Assembly: GCF_964340395.1 (NCBI RefSeq)
Contig: NC_135564.1
Location: 12,606,391 to 12,670,390, forward strand
Length of the DNA stretch: 64,000 nucleotides
Direction: 5' to 3'
Source of the DNA: Glandiceps talaboti
Taxonomy: Eukaryota > Hemichordata > Enteropneusta > Spengelidae
Shown: positions 29,582-38,829 of the stretch, piece after piece
How the letters are laid out: each line of letters begins with the position of its first letter
Numbering within the stretch: the stretch's first letter is position 1
Position numbers and translations under genes: made by a program
The notes under the pieces: model-generated
Seen by the model: only the letters and a program-made list of their open reading frames with translations
What the model was told of the DNA's origin: nothing
Database searches by the model: none

Positions 29582-30554
29582 TTTCTTGTTTGGTAGTAAC
29601 ACCAAGAATCATACATTTACACACTGTGCACATGCCACATGATGTAAATGAAATATGTGTACTTACTTCTTTCACGAGTTTTGAAATGGGTCTTTCTATG
29701 ATAAAACTGATGAATCACGAATTGTAAATTACAGTCAATATCTTGCTCAGTAATAAATAAAGAAACTATTTCATAAAGTTTAATGATAACTTGTTTTGAT
29801 TTACAATAGGTTGGAATCTTTCTGTACCTTGTATTTGCTGAGTAGTGATTGTGGCCATTGTTATTATGATGACATCCGTCTGTCCAGACATCTATCTCTA
29901 CCATCACTATTAAGACATGGTTTGGTTAAAAATGAAAAGGTGTGTGTGTGTGTGTGTGTGTACATGCTGATGTTGTTAGTTCATTACCATATTAAGAAAA
30001 CAAACAAGCACATAAACGAATTAAATACTGTCAAAAATCAACAATAGAGTAATCACAAATCAGTATAAAAAATAATGAATATTTTGCAGTATCAAGAATT
30101 AGTGAGTGTATGTTTTCCTAGATGTAAAATAGTCACAATTCCATGTTTGTTTGGGTTTTTTCTGTAAACAGAATTATCTGAGCCTGAGTGCCCTGTGCAC
30201 AGACTTGAGTTGATTCCCATAGCCCTTTACCCCTTGTCTAGGTCCCTGTCAGGAACTAGACTAACCCCTTGGAAGACCCCCTAGTTGGCTAAAATGTGTA
30301 GCCAAGCTACAATCACCGATTTAGGGAACCATCATTTATGACCTGAGGGTCGGAGGAATAGAGGGATGGGGCCATGGGGTCACTCAAAAACTGGGGAGCG
30401 AAAGTGAGGCTACTCACATTTTATTAGCTCCGCTGTCAGCGAAAGCTGAAAGCGTAGCTTTAGGTATAGGTGGGTATTGAGGTATAGAGAGTAGAGTGAA
30501 TCATAGGTGTCCGTCAAACTTTTATATTTTTACTATCTACTCCATAAGTGACAG

Positions 30555-30820
30555 TCGGAATTCTTCGATATTTGGTGTGCATGTTCCCTGGGGGGAGGCT
30601 ATTCAGATTTGTTCATGCCAAGTTGATCTGTGCCATTTTCAATTTTTTATGATTTTTTTTCATAAAATGTCATTTTCATCAACTCCTTGAAAACCTCTTA
30701 TTAGATTGCTTTGATATCTGGCGTGTTGATGCGCAGGGGGTAGCTTACTCAGATTTGTTAATTTCAAGTCAGCACATCCTCATTTTTATTTTTTATGATT
30801 TTTTTTTTGTAATTTGAAAA
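30555..30820. repeat. Degenerate ~160-bp tandem duplication
   Basis: Two successive segments each read GATATyTGGyGTG, then a GGGGG-rich word, CAGATTTGTT, and end in TTTTTTATGATTTTTTTT. Confidence 0.6.
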
Positions 30821-31511
30821 AAAAATGAATATGTTAATGAGCATAATGACCGACGCCATATTGGAAATCAGTCGACGAGACTTTAAGTAAACTGCCACTT
30901 TTCAAAAGACACTATTGACGTCAAACAAGCAATGTAATATGTGCTATAGTCATGATTCTACGCATTGGGCGCCCAAATGACAAGCGTTTGTTCGAAACAG
31001 GGTTGTAAACTTCAAATCCAATTCTGCACCCTTCTACATTATCAGCCAATCCGCAACATCCTCATTTGCATACTCTATCCTGATTCGACCAGAAGCTGAA
31101 GGTGACCTCATTCGACCGAGCGATTTTCCACAGCAAGTATCTTGAGTATCAACACAGGACGTTCTTAGTACTCACTAAAATCACACTTCAGACCCACTAT
31201 AAAAGTGTGATGTTTTCAGATAACATGTAACTTGTGGTTAATTCTATATTGTCGTGCAATTTGGAATGACAGTGAACCAGAATTCAGACAACTTGCGTAA
31301 GGAAGGGCATGCCAGGCATGCGGTTGAAGTTTAAATATGGCCGACAGTTCACATGTAAAGTTAAACGACATGAACGTGTCTTGCCTTTCCAAAATGCAAA
31401 TATTTGGCAAGTAAAAATAATTAAAATAATTACAACTTTAATTTGGCTTCAGACTTTGCATTATGTTTTGCGTATCTTTCCCCGTTTTACATGTAAATCC
31501 GAAAAGGTTCT

Positions 31512-31561
31512 CTCTCATCATGGATGTATTAGTGTCCTCACTAATACATCCATGCTCTCAT
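31512..31561. mobile_element. Ultra-short palindromic element, family B, with 7-bp direct repeats
   Basis: A 36-bp element (31519-31554) consists of CATGGATGTATTAGTG, a 4-bp loop TCCT and the exact inverse CACTAATACATCCATG. CTCTCAT flanks it exactly on both sides (31512-31518, 31555-31561). Confidence 0.7.
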
Positions 31562-31587
31562 CATGTCATCAGTGTCAGTGATCATAC

Positions 31588-31714
31588 CGCGCGGGGTAGT
31601 CCTCGGGTGCACGAGTCTGTATTACTGACTTGACTCTAAACACCGGAGGGGGAGGGACAATTGTCAGAATCGAGTCCCGAATTCCTCCGTATGCAAGCAG
31701 GACTACGTGCGGGG
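31588..31714. mobile_element. Small inverted-repeat element, TAGTCC family, with 9-bp near-duplication
   Basis: The element (31597-31705) runs from TAGTCCT to AGCAGGACTA and contains CAGAATCGAGTCCCG. The flanks CGCGCGGGG and CGTGCGGGG match at 8 of 9 positions. A 9-bp duplication would fit Mutator-like elements, but the repeats are too short to classify the element. Confidence 0.5.
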
Positions 31715-31892
31715 CTGCTTTGAGTACGAGCGAAGTGAGGCATGTTGAGGTATTTGTTGAGAATTATAAATATTGCGAAATGCCAAGTACAAGGTTTAAA
31801 TACAATGGAATGATGAAAAAAATGGCAGAGTCTGCTGACAGGCGCCGGTCACAAAAAACACTGTGAATTAAAATATCAGACGATGTACATGT

Positions 31893-32436
31893 ATGTATTA
31901 ATCGCCGACAATCCACCCGTATGCACGAGGGACTAACCCGGAAGCAAGTCGTTGTCAGCCATACGTTACAGTGGTAACATCGTCCGAGAAATCGCTGCGT
32001 TCAGAGTGTCACTGTCATTATTCACAGAATTGTTGTTTTCGAGTGAAAACCCGTCTTGAATTGTATAACTCTAACAAATGAAGACATGTCAAGTTATATT
32101 TTGAAAGTTGTATCGCTAGTTTGAGACGATTTTCTCACGTACTATAGTACTATCGAGGCTTACTTGGAAGTAGTAGGACCTTCCAGTTCATCGGGAAGTT
32201 TAGCCAGTCCGATAATTCTTTCTGGTTTAGTTTACAACACTTTTGATCACGCAGATTTTGTTGTTGTGATGAAAAGAAATTAAAAAAAGATCATTTCAAC
32301 CATTTCGTTGTGTTTTCTTTGTGAAAGGTAACCGAACATGAACGAGTGTTACCACTGTAACGTATGGCTGAGAATGACTCTCTTCCGGGTACTTGATATT
32401 GTCGCCGTACGGAAACTAAGATGGCGATTAATACAT
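31893..32436. mobile_element. 544-bp foldback element
   Basis: The ends are exact inverted copies of ATGTATTAATCGCC. Sub-terminal arms share CGACAAT, CCCGGAAG and TCAGCCATACGTTACAGTGG in inverted orientation. The internal part has no useful ORF. Confidence 0.75.
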
Positions 32437-33064
32437 TTCTTCCCTATATATATCTACCACAACTAGAACAAGTTGAATGTTGTTGACTTTGTAAATTTGT
32501 TAGAAAATTGAAATTGAAATTGCCTCAAAATTATTTTAGATCCCTAGTTTATTTCATTCTTCATTAAAATTTTCCAGGGTTACAGCTGTAAGACACTGGA
32601 ATTACTTATAGCCAACCTCAAAATCCTCTTTTTTTCTTTTTCTTGTGTGCATTTCCCAGTCATTTTTTTCTGAGATTTTGTGCAATTTTTCCTAACAGTA
32701 GATTTTTGTTATAAAATGGTGACTATGGTATAAAAGTACAATACATTACCAACTTCTGTGTAAAATGTGTTTTATAGTGAGACATCATATGAAACCACTA
32801 ACCACTTTATTGCATCGCTAAAACAAAACTGCATAGTGACTCGAAGAGCTGAAGACCTGAACCACTTCTACATGTCACCAAAATAAAAAATTAAATTAAA
32901 AAAAAAACAGCGGAGCTATTCTGACCGATAGGTCGCTTGTGTAGTATTATTACTACCTTGACAAGTTAAAATACATGTAGCACCAGAAAGCATTCTTTTA
33001 GTCCTAACATCATCGCATTGTATTATCAGTTAGTGACATCAATGGGAAAGACACCGTGTTACAC

Positions 33065-33447
33065 GCTCGACCAAAGACTCTCTCACAGCCCTGGGAGCTT
33101 GTCTTTACTAAAATTAAAGCTAAACGAATTATTTTGTGTACCGATACCAGCTATATAACTGTACTCGAATAACCTTGTACTGTGCGCCCTCATCGACCAT
33201 GATAGAGATAACCATTCGTTGACCTGCGACGCTCCGACCGTGTTTTCGCGAAAACACGCACGGAGCATCGCAGTCACACGTCAACGAATAGTTATCTCTA
33301 TGTGGTCGATGAGGGCGCACAGTACAAGGTTATTCGAGTACGGTCATGTAGTACGTTATCATGGTATCGGTGCATACAAAATAATTCATTTAGCGTCAAT
33401 TTTAGTAAAGCGAAGCTCCGATTACTGTGAGAGAGTCTAGCTCGACC
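33065..33447. mobile_element. Long hairpin MITE with 8-bp target-site duplication
   Basis: A near-perfect hairpin (33073-33439) has arms of about 180 bp running from AGACTCTCTCACAG to a central palindrome near 33247 (CGTGTTTTCGCGAAAACACG). GCTCGACC flanks it exactly at 33065-33072 and 33440-33447. An 8-bp duplication would suit a hAT-type non-autonomous element. It lies about 100-150 bp upstream of the probable first exon of the zinc-finger gene. Confidence 0.8.
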
Positions 33448-33539
33448 ATACTGTGAATGTCCTGTGAATATTCATGAGCGTAGGGCCAACGCCAACCTTC
33501 GGAACTTGTCGGCAGAAGTTCCGCCCTTTGTTTTTACAT

Positions 33540-33636
33540 GTGTAATTTTAGATTCGTTAGTTTTCGGATGCGGATGTAAACATGCCACGCGTGCCAGTAT
33601 ATACGATACGAAGAAAGATGGCAGCTGCTGAAAGCG
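33540..33636 (+). other. Candidate 5' non-coding exon and promoter of the zinc-finger gene
   Basis: A locally G+C-richer stretch contains AAGATGGC (33615-33622, YY1-like, common at downstream promoter positions) and ends in a strong donor AAAGCG|GTAAGT (junction after 33636). The next plausible acceptor is CAG at 35277-35279. The short ATG frame here would meet a stop soon after that junction, so I treat the exon as 5' UTR. The left boundary is approximate. Confidence 0.45.
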
Positions 33637-34211
33637 GTAAGTGTGAATTATCCTTCCATTTTAACCTATTTGATAGTTGGGCAGCGAAGTCAGATTATGA
33701 TCATCCTAGACTAGAATACCTTGGAATGGAATATTAGTTCACAAGTGACTGTGCTGTCGACCTAGTTGATAAAGAACGCATACTATACGGGTCGCCGCCA
33801 GTGTTGGTGCTTTGCAGATGACCTTTCATTTTTATGAAGCTTACATTTCTTCGGCGACACTATCATCATGGACTTGTATTACTACGCGAGAGAGAAGGAA
33901 ATATCAAGACTCCATAGCGGAGCATGTATCGTGCACGTTTAACGTGAACACGTAAGAATTAAGTTACGTTACTGATTTTAGTTAAAATATTTTAAGTTCA
34001 AAACTAAAAAATACATCGTGACGGTGTAATGCCTTGCCCTGGGCCCCTCCTAGGCTCCATCGCTCACTCACAGACGAGTAACACGTGTCACTTGTCTGTG
34101 GTTCACTAAAACACAACACCCCCAAGTTCTAAAGTGTCAATCAACGTGTAGTTGTCATATTATCAGGCACATACACAACCCCAATTGTTGTCGACAGCAT
34201 TGTACCATTCA

Positions 34212-34264
34212 TTCATACCATGGATGTATTAGTGAGAATCTCACTAATACATCCATGTTCATAC
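34212..34264. mobile_element. Ultra-short palindromic element, family B, with 7-bp direct repeats
   Basis: A 39-bp near-perfect palindrome (34219-34257) begins CATGGATGTATTAGTGAGA and ends TCTCACTAATACATCCATG. TTCATAC flanks it exactly on both sides. It lies in the putative first intron of the zinc-finger gene. Confidence 0.7.
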
Positions 34265-34610
34265 ATACTCTGATCCTTCTACTAGACATTGCACTGAGTC
34301 CAAGGCTCTGTTAACGTTTGGACACAATTCGACTTCTTTTAGTATCACAACCTAGATTGTGGTCAGGGGAAACTCTTATTTCCACACATTAAACTGTGAT
34401 GCATGATGAACTCTGTGCATATAGCCACCTATGTGTTGTGTACGCTATGAGATAACACAAGAAAATTTCTATCTGTTGGATGGCCCTCCACACATCATAT
34501 AGTCAATCTCATAAACATGTCCTGTAATAACTGAATTTTAGGAACTATGCTTGTCACATGCACATATTAACCTACATGCACACACCTACTTATCTATGTA
34601 TTGTATCTAT

Positions 34611-35007
34611 CTACATACATACATACATACATACATACATACATACATACATACATACATACATACATACATACATACATACATACATACATACTGACAT
34701 ACATACTGACATACTGACATACATACTGACATACATACTGACATGCATACATACATACTGACATACATACTGACATACATACTGACATACATACTGACAT
34801 ACATACATACTGACATACATACATACATACATACATACATACACACATACATACATACATACATACATACATACATACTGACATACATACATACATACAC
34901 ACACACATACATACATACATACATACATACATACATACATACATACATACTGACATACTGACATACTGACATACTGACATACTGACATACTGACATACTG
35001 ACATACA
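34611..35007. repeat. (ACAT)n array with interspersed CTGACATA units
   Basis: A roughly 400-bp array of ACAT repeats. At its centre and right end, ACTGACAT variants recur at 8-, 12- and 16-bp spacing, giving a higher-order structure. Confidence 0.95.
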
Positions 35008-35316
35008 TTACTAGTAAATTGATATGCATGTTATCACATTTACCATCCAAATTTTAATTAAGCTTAACAAATTCAGGAGGTACCTCTCCCCAAATTTCTT
35101 ATTTATCGGTAGTTGCCAAACTAACCACAATAACAAAGACTTTGGAGCAGTCTTTCGGCACATAGGGGAATAATGTATATGTGTAGGTACACTTATGCTA
35201 ACTATAGAAAAAGGAATGATGTCTTGACTCTGGCAAAACGGACTTCCTACTAATAGTTATATTTTTTGTTAACAAACAGATACCTGATTTTGAGATGATA
35301 TAGGTGTCCACTAGAG

Positions 35317-37173
35317 ATGGAGAAGTTTAGAATCAAGCAAGAAGATTCGAAGAATGACAATCTGATGTGCAGTCATCGGGAAAATGTTAATATCTGTAAT
35401 GTAGCAGAATCACTTTACCACTCTAATGAACAAATTTTGGTGAAAGATGAAGAACAAGGGCAAGACAGGGCAGAGGTGATGGTTAAGCAGGAAGACTTTA
35501 AGTACAACCAGGCTGATTATTGTGATGAGGACACACTAAGTATAAACATCAATCATGATGCAACAGATGTATTTCACCATTCTGACAAACCTTTTCAACA
35601 CGAGCTTGAAACCAAACCCAATATTATTGCAGAAAATATCAAAAACGTAGTGAAGGATCGAACACAAATAAAGATAGAAAATGCTGTGATGCCAGATGAC
35701 CATGACACTGCACAAAATTATTGGAAAGTAGAAAGTGAAGCGTATCAAAGCGATGGACATCATTATCTTGTCCCAAGTGTGAATAGCAAGGAAACGAAAA
35801 AGGTAATCACAGTGGAAGACCCAGACTACATGTCTACTACTGAAACTAAAGAACTAACCACGATGGAAGACCTGAGCTATAACAATGCAACTAAAAACCT
35901 AACCACAGTAGAAGACCCAGACTATAACAGGGTAACTAAACAACAAACCCCAGTAGAAGACCCAGACTATAACAGGGTAACTAAACAACAAACACCAGTA
36001 GAAGACCCAGACTATAACAGCGTAACTAAACAACAAACCCCAGTAGAAGACCCAGACTATAACAGGGTAACTAAACAACAAACCCCAGTAGAAGACCCAG
36101 ACTATAACAAGACTACTAAAGAGCAAACCACAGTGGAAGACACAGAGTATACAAACTGCAGCATGACTACAGAAGTTCCTGGATATATTACTGATGATCA
36201 TGTAGACCCCTTTCCTATAGGAATACAGCAAGTGCTTTTTCCATCTGCTGTGAAGCCAACAGGTGAGAATGAGTATGATGCCGGGAACTACAACTGTGGA
36301 AATACAGAAACAAGAAAAGAGAAGATTTCTAGACCATTTGAATGTAAAGAGTGTGGTAAAGGATTCCAGAATAATGGTAATCTGAAAACACACGCATTGA
36401 TACACTCACATGAAAGACCATTTGTATGTAAGGAATGTGGTAAAGGGTTTAAATGCAGTGGCCATCTAATTAGACACTTGAGGATACACACGAATGAAAG
36501 ATTATTTGTATGTAAAGAGTGTGGTAAAGAGTTTTATCGACGTAGTAGTCTGAAGGTACACATAAAGATACACACAAGTGAAAGACCATTTGAATGTGAA
36601 GAGTGTGGTAAAGGGTTCAAAAGAAACTATGATGTTAAAAGGCACAAAAGAATACACTCAAATGAAAGAGCATATGTATGTGAAGAGTGTGGTAAAGGAT
36701 TTAATCAAAGTGACAGCCTGAATGTGCACATGATGGTTCACACAAATGTACGACTATTTGAATGTGAAGTATGTGGGAAAGGGTTTGATCAGAGTGGTCA
36801 TCTAAATGAACACATGGAAATACACACAAATGTACGACCATTTGTATGTAAAGAATGTGGTAAAGGATTCAAGAAAAATTATCGTCTGAAAAGACACCTG
36901 GAGATACACACAAATGAAAGACCATTTGTATGTAAAGAATGTGGTAAAAGATTTAAGAAAAAATATCGTCTGACAAGACATATGGAGATACACACAAATG
37001 AAAGACCATTTGTGTGTAAAGAGTGTGGTAACCATAAAAGGTTCCACACAAATTGTGCTCTGAAAAGGCACATGAGGACACACACAAATGAAAGACCATT
37101 TGTATGTAAAGTGTGTGGTAAAGGGTTCAATCAAAGGGATTCACTGAAAAGGCATAACAGTACACACAGATGA
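35317..37173 (+). CDS. C2H2 zinc-finger protein with acidic repeat domain (618 aa)
   Basis: Single-exon coding frame whose start is the first ATG after the probable acceptor at 35279; stop TGA at 37171-37173. Residues 1-130 are acidic and contain four SUMO-type psi-K-x-E motifs (IKQE at Lys7, VKDE at Lys43, VKQE at Lys57, IKIE at Lys119). Residues 197-278 are a 15-residue repeat, TKQQTPVEDPDYNRV, in about five copies. Residues 341-617 hold ten consecutive C2H2 fingers of the F-x-C-K-E-C-G-K-G-F type joined by H-T-N-E-R-P-F linkers, a variant of TGEKPF. Finger 9 has 14 rather than 12 residues between Cys2 and the first His. There is no KRAB, SCAN or BTB domain, as expected outside vertebrates. 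Role: probable nuclear DNA-binding regulator; target unknown. AATAAA signals at 38132 and 38191 suggest a 3' UTR of about 1 kb. Confidence 0.93.
   Translation: MEKFRIKQEDSKNDNLMCSHRENVNICNVAESLYHSNEQILVKDEEQGQDRAEVMVKQEDFKYNQADYCDEDTLSININHDATDVFHHSDKPFQHELETKPNIIAENIKNVVKDRTQIKIENAVMPDDHDTAQNYWKVESEAYQSDGHHYLVPSVNSKETKKVITVEDPDYMSTTETKELTTMEDLSYNNATKNLTTVEDPDYNRVTKQQTPVEDPDYNRVTKQQTPVEDPDYNSVTKQQTPVEDPDYNRVTKQQTPVEDPDYNKTTKEQTTVEDTEYTNCSMTTEVPGYITDDHVDPFPIGIQQVLFPSAVKPTGENEYDAGNYNCGNTETRKEKISRPFECKECGKGFQNNGNLKTHALIHSHERPFVCKECGKGFKCSGHLIRHLRIHTNERLFVCKECGKEFYRRSSLKVHIKIHTSERPFECEECGKGFKRNYDVKRHKRIHSNERAYVCEECGKGFNQSDSLNVHMMVHTNVRLFECEVCGKGFDQSGHLNEHMEIHTNVRPFVCKECGKGFKKNYRLKRHLEIHTNERPFVCKECGKRFKKKYRLTRHMEIHTNERPFVCKECGNHKRFHTNCALKRHMRTHTNERPFVCKVCGKGFNQRDSLKRHNSTHR
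35905..36150 (+). repeat. 45-bp coding minisatellite in the zinc-finger gene
   Basis: About five in-frame copies of a unit beginning CCAGTAGAAGACCCAGACTA encode TKQQTPVEDPDYNRV. Most copies differ at one or two bases only, so the array is young and length variation between individuals is likely. Confidence 0.95.
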
Positions 37174-37221
37174 AAGGCATTGTATGTAAATACAGTGGCA
37201 AAGGGTTTAATGTTTATGTAG

Positions 37222-37325
37222 TCTGTAAGGTACGCCATGAAAGTGTTCCCTCACACATCTGCCAAACTTGGTCTGTAAGGTACGCTGTGACAGGGCGCCC
37301 TCACACATCTGCCAAACTTAGTCTG
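37222..37325. repeat. Tandem duplication of about 52 bp
   Basis: GTCTGTAAGGTACGCyrTGA ... CCTCACACATCTGCCAAACT occurs twice in a row. It is followed by GAGGAGGCCGGTGAGGGCGA and AACGTC, a word I associate with retroelement tails in other animals (recollection only). Confidence 0.7.
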
Positions 37326-38470
37326 GCCAACCCCTAGAGGAGGCCGGTGAGGGCGAAACGTCATGACGTATCTTAGTTTAATGTTTATGCTACTCTGAAA
37401 AAAAAAACATAAGGATACATTGAAAGGAAAGACAATTTTTATGTATAAAAGATGTGGAAATGGGTTTGCTAAAGTAGCCAAGTGACCCCTAGCAGTGACC
37501 AAAGTATGCATAGAGGACAATATGAAACTTATAATAGGTAGCGAATAATTATATGAAATTTGAAGCATGCATCTTCAAAAAAATTCGTTATTACAACAAT
37601 TATCAATTATGCAAATGATTCATTAAAATCAAACCTACATCAATAAGCATTAAGGCATATTTATAGGACATTTACATTTTGTCATCAAAGTATATGGTAA
37701 GTGATATGGAATTTGAAGGTTGCAGTAAAAACCTTGCAGTCTTCAGATATTGCCTAATTACCCCCAAAAAAATAAAGACCTACATCAATACTTTAATTTA
37801 TATGAAATTTGAAGCTCACATTCATAAACACACAAGGGGTATATAAAGGGAGGTGTGGATAATCTATGCAAATGCAGGAAATTCAAATTGACATACACAA
37901 CATTGAGTATGTATGTGACTTCTTGTTATTAAATATCTACAGAAACCTAAAGTGATTGTGTGCACTTGGTGACTATGTTATGGTTGTTAGATATTGCCCA
38001 ATTGTCGGAAATCATTAATTATGCAAATATGTTTAAACTTAAGGTGCAATGTATTCAATTATGAGTGTAACCAATTATGTGAAAGTTAAGGCTTATCTTG
38101 TTATGTTGTAGATTATATAGTAGACTTTTATAATAAAGTCATGGTTTTCATTTATTGAATTATTTAGTTATTCGTAATGTATTGGTTTTCAATAAAAAGA
38201 CTGAAATTTTGCATAACTGTCAAATCTCATGTAACTGTTTAACTGTTTTAATCGATCACAACTTGTCATTTCTGAAATATACTAAGTAAATTATTTATGC
38301 TCGGAATTCAGAACTACTACAAAGATATGATTCAAGGAGTAAGTAAAAACAAGTTGGTTGTACAGGAGATATTTCAAATATTCAAAAAATGAGAAATCGT
38401 CACACATTGTATCTGCATCTGATTTGCTTCTCGATCTCTTACATAAAATGAACTCTTTCCATGAAGTCGA

Positions 38471-38829
38471 CTCTAGAGGGGGCTATCCATTGGGTTTGAA
38501 CCTGAAGATCTCTTTACTCAGCGTCTAGCTCAATGAGAAACTGATTCAAATTCAAATGAAGCCACCCATAAAGTCGTCATTAACATGTTGTTTTTGTTAA
38601 TCACAGAATTCTACCCAATACTATAAGTTAGTGTTTATTGGGGAGTTATATAATGTCCAAATATGGTACACCTTTCATATCAGGCCGTTGGTAATACACT
38701 ATTTATGCTATTCTAGCAGTTGGGGGTTTACTCAATTTGCATGAACAGCTTTTGGTTCATGATTGCTCATTACGCTAGACGTGGGGTATAGAGATCTTCA
38801 GATTAAAACCCAACGGGTGGCCTCTAGAC
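38471..38829. mobile_element. 360-bp element with ~80-bp terminal inverted repeats
   Basis: The left end CTCTAGAGGGGGCTATCC...GTTTGAACCTGAAGATCTC pairs with the right end GTCTAGAGGCCACCCGTTGG...TCTGAAGATCTC read from the minus strand. Both continue with CGTCTAGC and AATGAG. The arms are about three-quarters identical, so it is an old copy. No clear target-site duplication. Confidence 0.65.

Larger units (their letters stand above)
30426..32917. mobile_element. Possible 2.5-kb composite element with AGCTCCGCTGT ends (tentative)
   Basis: AGCTCCGCTGT at 30426-30436 and its exact inverse at 32907-32917 bracket a region free of recognisable genes and filled with smaller nested elements (31519, 31597, 31893). 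An 11-bp match over 2.5 kb is weak on its own. Confidence 0.25.
26578..33530. other. Gene-free, repeat-rich interval between DHFR and the zinc-finger gene
   Basis: About 7 kb with no recognised gene. It carries the DHFR 3' flank (AATAAA at 27350), LINE-like 3' debris (27.27-27.45 kb), the 62-bp hairpin minisatellite, an ATACC run, foldback elements at 29.25, 31.89 and 33.07 kb, two tiny palindromes/MITEs near 31.5-31.7 kb and a degenerate duplicated segment near 30.55-30.82 kb. Confidence 0.65.

Noticed and set aside
34594-35050. Frames of 125-147 codons on the minus strand
   Set aside because: Translation of the ACAT/CTGACATA array.
35899-36405. 168-codon frame opposite the zinc-finger gene
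   Set aside because: Antisense shadow of the 45-bp coding repeat and the first finger.
37330-37375. Retroelement coding end (GAGGAGGCCGGTGAGGGCGA region)
   Set aside because: The word resembles retroelement tails from memory, but no coding sequence adjoins it.
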